From Glandiceps talaboti (lineage: Eukaryota > Hemichordata > Enteropneusta > Spengelidae), in contig NC_135563.1 of NCBI RefSeq assembly GCF_964340395.1, positions 3,826,422 through 3,890,421 on the forward strand: a DNA stretch of 64,000 nucleotides. Direction: 5' to 3'. Under the pieces are notes generated by a model. That model did not search any database. It saw only the letters and a program-made list of their open reading frames with translations, and had not been told where the DNA came from. Each line of letters opens with the position of its first letter. The first letter of the stretch is position 1. The position numbers were made by a program, and so were the translations under genes. Positions 36,480 to 45,844 of the stretch are shown in pieces.

Positions 36480-37270
36480 ACTTACTCTTATAGATAAATC
36501 GTTGTAGGACGTCGGCTGAGACGATCTGACGTCACAGTCACAACACTCTTTGCTTTATGAGTACTATGATACAGGTTACAGGTACTAGGTCTTCCCGGCA
36601 AAGTAACCTTACTTAAATGTAAATAAATTATAATAAATGAATCATATACATGTTATTAAAAGTTTCGTAGCTATGTATATTGTTCACATCAACCCCACTT
36701 TTTATTTTTATTGCATTTTTCCCCAAGTTGAGTAACTACAAGACGGATCGCGTAAATGTATGTTCGTTTGTTTGCCAGTTGGTTGGTTGAAGACATTGAA
36801 GTGCAACACTGCCAACAGTTGTCTGATTCGCAAACACGTACACCTCGATTGGGGTCCCACGCTACCGAAACCTAACAAGTCAGTATACTATTGACGCTCA
36901 AAAAAATGCGTTTTGAGCAGGAATTCACGACCTTTTCAAAAAGTGAATACTGGTGTCATGCATATTAGCTAAAATCAGTATAATGATCGGAACTTGGAAT
37001 GACTATGATATAAAGAGCGTCCATAAAAAAATATATTACCCAGACATGCGCATCAGACAACCATTGAACTTTAAACTCTTGATATTAGTGGTACAGAATT
37101 GTAGTTTCAATATTCTGTATATCTATGTGGGAAATGCAGTTCCTGACCGAATGTAAAAAGCCAAGAACGAGGCTAATAATGCAAAGAATTCGTTATATCA
37201 TGCTGGTGATAATAAACAGGAATACGGGAATTACATGTACGAAATGATGCAAACGGTAATTTAAAGAACC
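36480..37270. other. CpG-richer intergenic zone, no gene seen
   Basis: CpG dinucleotides are visibly more frequent here than in the left half of the window (for example GGACGTCGGC, GACGGATCGCG, CACGCTACCG). It holds a TGACGTCA at 36527-36534. No exon was recognised. Confidence 0.4.
36527..36534. promoter_or_regulatory. CRE-type palindrome TGACGTCA
   Basis: A perfect 8-base CREB/ATF consensus site. Two more lie at 37799 and 37842, and I saw no other in the window. Confidence 0.5.
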
Positions 37271-37271
37271 G

Positions 37272-37351
37272 AATGAATGAATGAATGAATGAATGAATGA
37301 ATGAATGAATGAATGAATGAATGAATGAATGAATGAATGAATGAATGAATG
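37272..37351. repeat. (GAAT)n microsatellite
   Basis: About 20 GAAT units. Confidence 0.97.
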
Positions 37352-37798
37352 GATGAATAATTATTAGTTATTAAACATTGTGGTAGATGTGCCCAAGCTA
37401 GGGTAATTGCAGAGAATGTCGAGTGATGTATTCCGGTTTTTATGTGATGAGCTTGAAATATAATGGACGTTGGCGGTATGGATATGTGTCTATGAATATA
37501 CGTATATTAGATGTACAGTATACAGTATTTTCTCTATATTTATAAACTTTAAATCTTCAAAATTGATGTTAAAGATTAATAGGAAATATTTGCTGACAGG
37601 AAAGGGTGACTTTATTAGCCATTGTAAATTTTCAATCTTGTTGTGTTTTGTACATCATGCACACACGTGTTTTTGTTAATACGTTTGTTAATGGAAATAT
37701 TTCCCTGTCTGTTTATTGTAAACACAATGCATGCAATGATACATTTAAGCCTGGGTCCCTTTGAATTGAAGACCAAAGTACAGATGCTATTAGTCAAA
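37352..37798. other. intergenic sequence, no gene seen
   Basis: No exon or repeat was recognised; short frames only. Confidence 0.4.
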
Positions 37799-37849
37799 TG
37801 ACGTCACTCTGAACCGCTGATAAAACCAGAGTATATATTACTGACGTCA
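37799..37849 (+). promoter_or_regulatory. possible core promoter: two CRE sites around a TATA-like box
   Basis: TGACGTCA at 37799-37806 and 37842-37849 frame GTATATATTA at 37831-37840. A start of transcription about 30 bases after the TATA-like box would fall near 37860-37870. The strand is inferred from the possible first exon to the right. No downstream gene is recognised, so this may be an enhancer or chance. Confidence 0.35.
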
Positions 37850-37912
37850 CTTCGTTCCAATACAGGAAAGTAGTTCAGATAATATATTGACTTATTCCTG
37901 ACTATTCACCGG

Positions 37913-37925
37913 ATGGATGGATATT
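37913..37925 (+). CDS. possible very short first coding exon (unconfirmed)
   Basis: ATG GAT GGA TAT T is followed by a strong donor GTAAGTG at 37926. It sits at the expected distance behind the TATA-like box at 37831. I could not find a matching next exon, so this rests only on signal spacing. Confidence 0.15.
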
Positions 37926-38175
37926 GTAAGTGACAATAAACATATGAACTTTTGGGGAAAGTGTCAACAGTATGTTGACCTATCATATTTAATCTAATTA
38001 TTTGTAGTCAAAATCGTAACATATAAAACATAACTTGTCTATCTACCTACAAACATACCTACCCACCCACATATACCTACCTACCCACATATACCTACCC
38101 ACCCACCTTACTTATGCACACACATCATGCAATGGACAGACAGACAACACGCGTGCGCTATGCATACACACACAT

Positions 38176-38395
38176 TTATTTATTTATTTGTTTGTTTGTT
38201 TGTTTGTTTGTTTGTTTATTTAAAAGTCAGGCAGACCACACAGGTGACGAACACCTATAAACGTGGACCCCAAAACAAATATACATAAAAATAACAGACA
38301 ACCGTCAAAAACTACAGATGCAATACAAGATAAATGGAAACATCTACAATTACATTAAACGACACTTTGTACTATAACAAACTGACACCCAGTTA
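38176..38395 (-). mobile_element. probable LINE 3' end with AAAC/AAAT tail
   Basis: Read on the - strand, about 170 bases of untranslated-looking sequence (TTTTGGGGTCCACG, GTGGTCTGCCTGACTTTT) end in AAAC then AAAT tetramers (38176-38220 on +). That is the usual end of a retroposed LINE or SINE. No coding part is left. Confidence 0.55.
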
Positions 38396-38398
38396 CAC

Positions 38399-38567
38399 AC
38401 ACATACATACATACATACATACATACATACATACATACATACATACATACATACATACATACATACATACATACATACATACATACACACATACATACAT
38501 ACATACATACATACATACATACATACATACATACATACATACATACATACATACATACATACATACA

Positions 38568-38597
<30 letters not shown>
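38399..38597. repeat. (ACAT)n microsatellite
   Basis: About 50 ACAT units, nearly pure, with one CACAC break near 38487. The IHTY and MYVC frames are by-products. Confidence 0.98.
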
Positions 38598-38600
<3 letters not shown>

Positions 38601-39259
38601 GGATTGTATGTACCACTATTGAAATCAGATTATAAAGCTAGTGAGTGGTTGTTACAAACATGAATCGCAGCTGTTACAAATCATTTCCTGTCACATGTGT
38701 GTTTTATTCACCCCCAACAATATGTCAAATACCTTGTAAAGCTGTATAATCTGGATACAGTTTAAATATTAAACTAACGAGTTGCTATGACAACTACTCC
38801 AGTTGTAGGAGAAATAGTTATAGATTGCATCAAAATTCAATATTGTCAACAAGTTATCTTTGCATACATAATTAGATAGATGAGGATAGATACTTCTACA
38901 TGAATCTCTATTTGACCCAATTTTTCGGAATCTTGTTCAAGCATAATCAATATCTGGTTGATGAGATCCAATGTGGTCATGCCATATGTGAGGGATGACA
39001 TTTATACAATACTGCACTGTAATCTAATCCAAAGTTAATACATTGAATACACTTTTTTGTTTATTCTACCGGAAATAGTATACTGTGTGTGAGTTCTATT
39101 ATATGTAGTAACGACAATGAAGCAATCAGTGAAAAAATATTGCTGAAATCCCCTATTTCGCATATTTTCATCAAAATTTTGCTATATTGTATATCTAGAG
39201 TGAAATGATACCGTGACAGTGGGTACACACACGAGCGTGTAGTAGATAAATAGACGTGT
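38598..39259. other. intergenic sequence, no gene seen
   Basis: AT-rich; nothing recognised. Confidence 0.4.
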
Positions 39260-39822
39260 GTAGATAGGTAAGGTAGGTGGATACCGGGTAGGTAGGTTTA
39301 GGAAGGTAGGTAATAGGTAGGTAGGTAGGTAGGTAATAGACAGGTAGGTAGGTAGGTAGGTAGGTAGGCAATAGGCAGGTAGGTAGGTAGGTAGGTAGGT
39401 AGGTAGGTAATAGGCAGGTAGGTGGGTAGGTAGGTAATAGGTAGGTAGGTAGGTAGGTAATAGGTAGGTAGGTAGGTAGGTAGGTAGGTAATAGGCAGGT
39501 ATGTAGGTAGGTAATAGGCAGGTAGGTAGGTAGGTAATAGGTAGGTAGGTGGGTAGGTAGGTAGGTATGTAGGTAGGTAATAGGTAGGTAGGTGGGTAGG
39601 TAGGTAGGTAATAGGCAGGTAGGTAGGTAGGTAGGTAATAGGTAGGTAGGTGGGTAGGTAGGTAGATAGATAGGTAGGTAGGTATGTAGGTAGGTAATAG
39701 GCGGGTAGGTAGGTAGGTAGGTAGGTAGGTAATAGGTAGGTAGGTAGGTGGGTAGGTAGCTAATAGGTAGGTAGGTAGGTAGCTAATAGGTAGGTAGGTA
39801 GGTAGGTAGGTAGGTAGGTAAA
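39260..39822. repeat. (GTAG)n compound tandem repeat
   Basis: GTAG units are broken at fairly regular spacing by AATAGGCAG or AATAGGTAG, which gives a second, longer period of about 30-60 bp. A looser GGTAGG tract continues to about 40015. Confidence 0.96.
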
Positions 39823-40019
39823 ATGATTCAAAAGTTATACATAAGACAGTCCCTAAAGCCAAATAAAATTAGCGAAGTGTCGATTCAACTAGGTAGGTAG
39901 GTGGAGGTAAGGCAGTTGGGTTAACAAGGTCCGATAGAGCAAAACATGGAAGGGTATATAGGTTGCTTGATTTGTTGGTCGGTAGGTAAGTTTAGGTAGG
40001 TTTAGGTAGGTTGGTGCCC

Positions 40020-40224
40020 CGTGTGTGTATCTATGAACAATTGTTTATTTATTTAAATGTTAAAACTGTAATGTGATACGTTGTTTTTATTTTAAGTGTT
40101 AATTTTTTGTGTCTTCCCATTTAAGTGCACTTTTATTTTGAGCATGTTGTGGTGTTGTTTTGTACAATTTTATTGTTGGAGCCTGTAAATGGGACTAGTC
40201 CCATAGGTCATCCTTGGAAATAGA

Positions 40225-40263
<39 letters not shown>

Positions 40264-40268
40264 ATAGA

Positions 40269-40322
<54 letters not shown>
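40020..40322 (+). mobile_element. probable LINE 3' end with (AAAT)n tail
   Basis: An untranslated-looking sequence (GGAGCCTGTAAATGGGACTA, then GTCCCATAGGTCATCCTTGG) ends in about 25 AAAT units (40220-40322). This is the classic 3' end of a 5'-truncated non-LTR element on the + strand. GGGACTAGTCCC inside it is a perfect palindrome. Confidence 0.65.
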
Positions 40323-40323
<1 letters not shown>

Positions 40324-41650
40324 GCAAAAGTAACAGATATGTATTATGTCCATAGTCATCGCAGAACAAGCTCTCCGAAGAGAGAAAGCATGCAGAAAAT
40401 ATGCTCTGGTTTGCCATCGTCGTAAAAACTGTACTCGGCATCAGCGGAAAAATACACTGTCTTACAAAAATGTAGCTTGTGAAGTTTTGAGAATGCCCTT
40501 TTGATAATGATAACCATAGATAGTGGAGGTGGAATAACGGACACTGAGGGCTCACAGCTCATGAAGGCAAATCTTCATATTTCGTCACAGCCGATATATC
40601 CATAAAATTATTGTGAACATGATGCGTAATTTCCGGTTGCTTTGATATTTATCTAATTTTAGAAAGGAAATTACCTGACAAGGCTATTTTGAAGTGCAAT
40701 AAATTGACAAGGTTTCCATTTCAATAGATTTTTCATTAGGTCTACATTTCCAAATTGTATCTCAAGCGATTAAAAAGGTTAGCAGTGAATGATCAATAAA
40801 TCCAATATTAAAGTACCATATGTTTAGATTGGCATAGATTTCAAAAATAAATACACAACATACCGTACGGCAATTTCCGGTTTTGGTCTCTCAGTATCCA
40901 CGATGTTTTTGTACATGTCTATATCACTTATCCAGAAATTACGGTTTTATCACGTATAAAAACAAGCAGCACGTGTGTATATTCGTAAAGGAAAGAATAA
41001 AAAGTTGTGTTGCATCAGAATTTCATAAAATTGTTATCAGAATGTTTTAAAACCATAGTACTGTGAAGAATTTATACAAAATATTCGAACGTCGACGGAA
41101 CCTTAATAAAAATGAATTTCGTCGTCTTTTTTGAAACTGTTGAAATTTCATAATATATTAAATACAGTCAAGTGTACTGGTAATACGTGGATAGATTCTA
41201 GCATTCACATTGGGGAGCCCTCCAACGGCAATGTCGATGATTCTAGATAGCTACGTCATCCATGCATGTTGGTGGAAATTTTCACTTTCACTTTGATCTT
41301 TCCAATATATGCTATCAAGAGTCCGTCTTGAGCTATTTACTGCAAAGCAAATAAAAACACATTCCCCTGCCGTGTTTTGCATCCATCCTATCACCAAAGT
41401 TCACAGTTTTTACCCTGTTGACTAACTGGTGTTGAAATCGTGACTTTTTGGTAAACTTTTGCCAAACGGGTTTCATTGAATCGAAATTAATGTTGCATTT
41501 ATCGATCATCGGACTAGAAATTTATTATTTTAACATTTGAATGAAGAATGGCTGTTAAACTGTATAGTGACACTGTCTGGCCAAGCCAGACAATCAACAG
41601 GTGTCCATGAAATGGTGGTAGCATGTGTTACACCAGTGTTGCTTTGAAGA

Positions 41651-41664
41651 GCGCCCCCTCTAGG
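41651..41664 (-). promoter_or_regulatory. CTCF-like motif
   Basis: Read on the - strand it is CCTAGAGGGGGCGC. It keeps the AGGGGGCGC core of the CTCF site and agrees at about 11 of 14 consensus positions, but the left part differs. Confidence 0.25.
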
Positions 41665-42264
41665 TAACAGATGTCACATTATCTCTTTTCATCGTGAAAG
41701 CTGTGTTATCATGGTCAATGATTCATTTTGGTAATGGTGGTGATAGTTATTTCAATAACAATGGCTTCTCTCTTTAATGTTGTGCTTTATAAAGAACATG
41801 AGACAATTACACCATCTGTTTTATAACCACACCACACATTGTACCATACTGACTCCAGTCCTCACAGCTGATTTGATCTAGCCTCAAACGAAAATGTTTA
41901 GTGTATACATAGATATTGATTACTAGTATTGTTTTCAACGTTAGTCTCCAAGTTTACGTCACTTGTGTTGAAGAGTACAGTAAAGTACTTGAAGATTTTA
42001 TGACCTATCTCAATTGGATACTAATAAGCAGTCAATGGATTTGCCTGAATGAATGAATCAACAACTTTATACAAGGAGTTTTCTGCTTTTCCTTGACTAA
42101 GTCTTGCTTTCTTTTCAGAGATATATGCTAATCAATTTTGTGTTTGAATGAGTCCATGTAAATAGTACCTGCCAATTATAACTATGAACGATTGCACACA
42201 TTTAAAGTAGAATTACTTACAATTGTAGCAGCCACATCATTCAAAAATACATGGAACTAGTATT

Positions 42265-42278
42265 TCCACAGGGGGCAG
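42265..42278 (+). promoter_or_regulatory. CTCF-like motif
   Basis: TCCACAGGGGGCAG on the + strand keeps the AGGGGGCAG core. It lies 600 bases from the motif at 41651 and in opposite orientation. Confidence 0.2.
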
Positions 42279-43237
42279 TGAGCATGTAATTGATTGAATT
42301 ACTAAATTTTTGTGGTGAAATAAAACTTTTTTGTGTGTGTGATATTCATCAAATATGCTGATTGATTTTTGTGGTGATATAAAACTGTTTTTCTTCTTTC
42401 CCTGGCTAGTTTGCAGTTATCAGATTCTGTGTCCATGGAATGACTGGATTCCATACAGGCATGCAATAACATTTTTGTAAATACCAATAGTATGCATACA
42501 CATTAATGCCAGTAGATCACTAGACAGGCACATGATATAATTTGCATATTCAGTAAGTTACCTAATCTCCAATGCAAAATGGTCACCGTACATGTTTATT
42601 GTTATCTCTTATTTTGCATGTACGTTTTTCCCAGTCTAGTGAAACAAATAAATAAATTCATTCATTCACTGGCAACTCATTCAATGATTTGCTACTCAAA
42701 AACATGAACAGTTAAACAAACAAACAAACAAATCAGAAATAACAGACATGCCATTCATTTGAAGAAGAATCACCCCATTTATTGAACTGATAAAAATGAT
42801 CATTTGAATTAAAAGACAGTACAACATTCTAATGTTTATTTCCATGATTACATTTTATAAAATTGTGTACATTTCTTGGAATTGAAAACTACAAGTAGTA
42901 GGTCTGTTGACAGTTATATCTCTAATATAGTTATTAAGTGGACTCTGAGAGTGCAGTTATGTATTGCACTAAAACCCATCACCCCCCCCCCCAAGAAAAA
43001 ACCCCCCAAAAAACAATTCAACACCTACATGTATACATTGCTAGTCTAAGATCAAAGTCAAGTTCAAATATTACATACACTGTTGTTGACACATATATTT
43101 CATATGAAAAGTATCAGGATTATTTGGTATATTCTGAATGAATATATCTTTGTTGTTTTTTGAGAGTGTTACATTTCCTTTACAATCATTATAATTGGGA
43201 TAGTTACTATACCTAGATATCATACAGGGTTTGGTGG

Positions 43238-44180
43238 TCAATCTTGCACCCATTCTCTCTACAAGGCCTGTCACCTCAGTAATTCAAATGCAGTAATTTT
43301 GATGGTCAATCTTGCAACCATTCTCTCTACAAGGCCTGTCAACTCAGTAATTCAAATGCAGTAATTTTGATGGTCAATCTTGCAACCATTCTCTCTACAA
43401 GGCCTGTCAACTCAGTAATTCAAATGCAGTAATTTTGATGGTCAATCTTGCAACCATTCTCTCTACAAGGCCTGTCAACTCAGTAATTCAAATGCAGTAA
43501 TTTTGATGGTCAATCTTGCAACCATTCTCTCTACAAGGCCTGTCAACTCAGTAATTCAAATGCAGTAATTTTGATGGTCAATCTTGCAACCATTCTCTCT
43601 ACAAGGCCTGTCAACTCAGTAATTCAAATGCAGTAATTTTGATGGTCAATCTTGCAACCATTCTCTCTACAAGGCCTGTCAACTCAGTAATTCAAATGCA
43701 GTAATTTTGATGGTCAATCTTGCACCCATTCTCCCTACAAGGCCTGTCAACTCAGTAATTCAAATGCAGTAATTTTGATGGTCAATCTTGCAACCATGCT
43801 CTCTACAAGGCCTGTCAACTCAGTAATTCAAATGCAGTAATTTTGATGGTCAATCTTGCAACCATTCTCTCTACAAGGCCTGTCAACTCAGTAATTCAAA
43901 TGCAGTAATTTTGATGGTCAATCTTGCAACCATTCTCTCTACAAGGCCTGTCAACTCAGTAATTCAAATGCAGTAATTTTGATGGTCAATCTTGCAACCA
44001 TTCTCTCTACAAGGCCTGTCAACTCAGTAATTCAAATGCAGTAATTTTGGCAGTCAATCTTGCAACCATTCTCTCTACAAGGCCTGTCAACTCAGTAATT
44101 CAAATGCAGTAATTTTGATGGTCAATCTTGCAACCATTCTCTCTACAAGGCCTGTCAACTCAGTAATTCAAATGCAGTAA
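43238..44180. repeat. 68-bp minisatellite, about 14 copies
   Basis: Highly uniform 68-bp units (TCAATCTTGCAACCATTCTC, CTCTACAAGGCCTGTCAACT, CAGTAATTC). Few single-base differences occur (CACCC for CAACC at both ends, GGCAG for GATGG once), so the array is young or well homogenised. Confidence 0.98.
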
Positions 44181-45486
44181 TAACCATTCACCATTAGAAA
44201 AACTCAGCATAAAATTAGCATATGAAATATTGATATTCAAAGTTAAATTATACAAAAGTACCATTTCTGTATATGGCCAACTACTAAGCTAGGTCACTTC
44301 TGGGTAATTTGACACAATCAATATAATATAGGCATCATGTGAATTAATCGACCAATCAGCTTCTATCCATGGTATCCATGAATATCACTGAGTTTTCAAT
44401 ACCCAGTACACAGGCTATGCGGAGAGAACACATGCCAGTTTGACCATCCACTATGGCAGCTAGACTATTACTATCCATACATCAAAATATACAACAACAA
44501 ATGCCCCCCCCCCCCCCACCCACCAATCTTTTATTCTTTGAAATTTACAGAGATCCATTTTACTTTTTTTTGAGAACACTGATACAATGAAGCTTGAAAA
44601 GAGAATGACATAATAGCTTCCCTGACAACACCATCTTTTGTAAGAATGTGATCCAAGTGTGGTAAAGTAGGTAAAATATACCTAAAGTTCAATCAGTTTT
44701 CCACTCAAATTATGGCACAAGTTGTGGAAATCAGTGCAAGTTTTATCAGATTAGCTACTTCTATTACAAGGATTGCATGCCAAACCTTAACAAAGACACT
44801 GAATACAATCACTTTATAACTTGTTCACATCACATTCTAAACAAGTTCAAATTTTCACACACAACGACGATACAGACAAGGATCCTAACATCTCAATATT
44901 GATCACCCCTACAGGGCAATCCTACAGGGCATCCCTATAGGGCAACCCTGCAGTGAAAGAATTTTTTCAACACTTTCTCCTATTGCTAGTATCATATAGG
45001 CAACCCAACTACTTCACTGTGGGTAATTATGCCTCAAAAATTATAGATATGATGTGGGATCTACATTATAAAACACCTATTCAATTATTTAGTGTTTTTA
45101 TTTTTATTTTTTTGGAGAGGGGCAAAGAGGGGCATCATGATTAGAGGTTTTAGTCTATAGATGGAGCAATACTGTATTGTGGTTATTAGTTGGGATAATT
45201 ACTAACCTTTATACTTGGTAGTAGGCATAACATACATTACAGTATAAATTTTACATCATGTATTTTTATGAGCATGAAAAAATATCAAAATCTACTGACT
45301 AGACTGACCCCATGTTTTGGAGCATTTTTAGACAGAAAAGTGTACCCATTTTTAGAGATTTTCCAAGAAAATGGATACTCCACCCCCCCCCACCCCCCAA
45401 TCCCTATCCCAGGGTGCAACCATGTTCTTCTTCAAGTATTTAGATCATTATTTGGGCATCAGAGTACTGAGTAGCTTTGTCTTCTT
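44181..45486. other. intergenic flank and IDE 3' untranslated region
   Basis: No other gene was seen. Poly-C runs lie near 44503 and 45384. TTTATT at 45097-45102 (AATAAA on the - strand), about 390 bases past the IDE stop, could be its poly-A signal. Confidence 0.4.
45097..45102 (-). terminator. possible IDE poly-A signal
   Basis: AATAAA on the - strand about 390 bases after the stop. It lies in a T-rich tract where chance matches are likely. Confidence 0.25.
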
Positions 45487-45579
45487 TTACAATTTGGACT
45501 TCTGGCCATTGTACGGTTTGACAAGTGGAAAGAGAGGGAGACCACTCTTGAAAGTTGTGATGTCTGATATAAAGGTTGC
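45487..45579 (-). CDS. IDE: IDE last coding exon (17 in window)
   Basis: It encodes 30 residues and [19 protein letters not shown] matches the human [16 protein letters not shown], and the chain ends in QKSKL, a standard PTS1 peroxisomal signal. Acceptor TTTTCAG precedes it. It joins in phase 0 to exon 46317-46582. Confidence 0.95.
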   Translation of the reverse strand, partial: ATFISDITTFKSGLPLFPLVKPYNGQKSKL

Positions 45580-45780
45580 CTGAAAACAAAACATTGGTAA
45601 AAAATTTACATCAAAATTATTGAAATTCAAAAACATGTTGGAAAGTATTTATTGGACAAACTGTATTACAACTAATTTACATATCAGGTGTATAGCAATC
45701 TGGCTACTTTATATGCAAGTGAAAATTCACCAACCACCTTCACATCAAAAAGTTCAATTTTCTAAACAGTTGGGTATTAG

Positions 45781-45844
<64 letters not shown>

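Larger units (their letters stand above)
40323..43237. other. intergenic sequence, CpG-richer left part
   Basis: No gene was identified. A - strand frame at 40356-40562 (67 codons) has fairly protein-like composition but no match or splice context that I can name. Two motifs with an AGGGGGC core lie at 41651 and 42265. A poly-C run lies near 42982. Confidence 0.4.

Noticed and set aside
39182-39862. 226-codon - strand frame rich in YLPT
   Set aside because: Translation of the GTAG repeat.
40356-40562. - strand frame (67 codons, KTVYFSADAEYSFYDDGK inside) as a possible small gene or exon
   Set aside because: Composition looks protein-like, but I know no relative, see no splice or promoter signals, and it lies next to a retroposon tail. 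It is left as unassigned sequence.
45371-45583. + strand frame of 70 codons
   Set aside because: It is the antisense shadow of the last IDE exon, whose - strand reading matches the IDE C-terminus.
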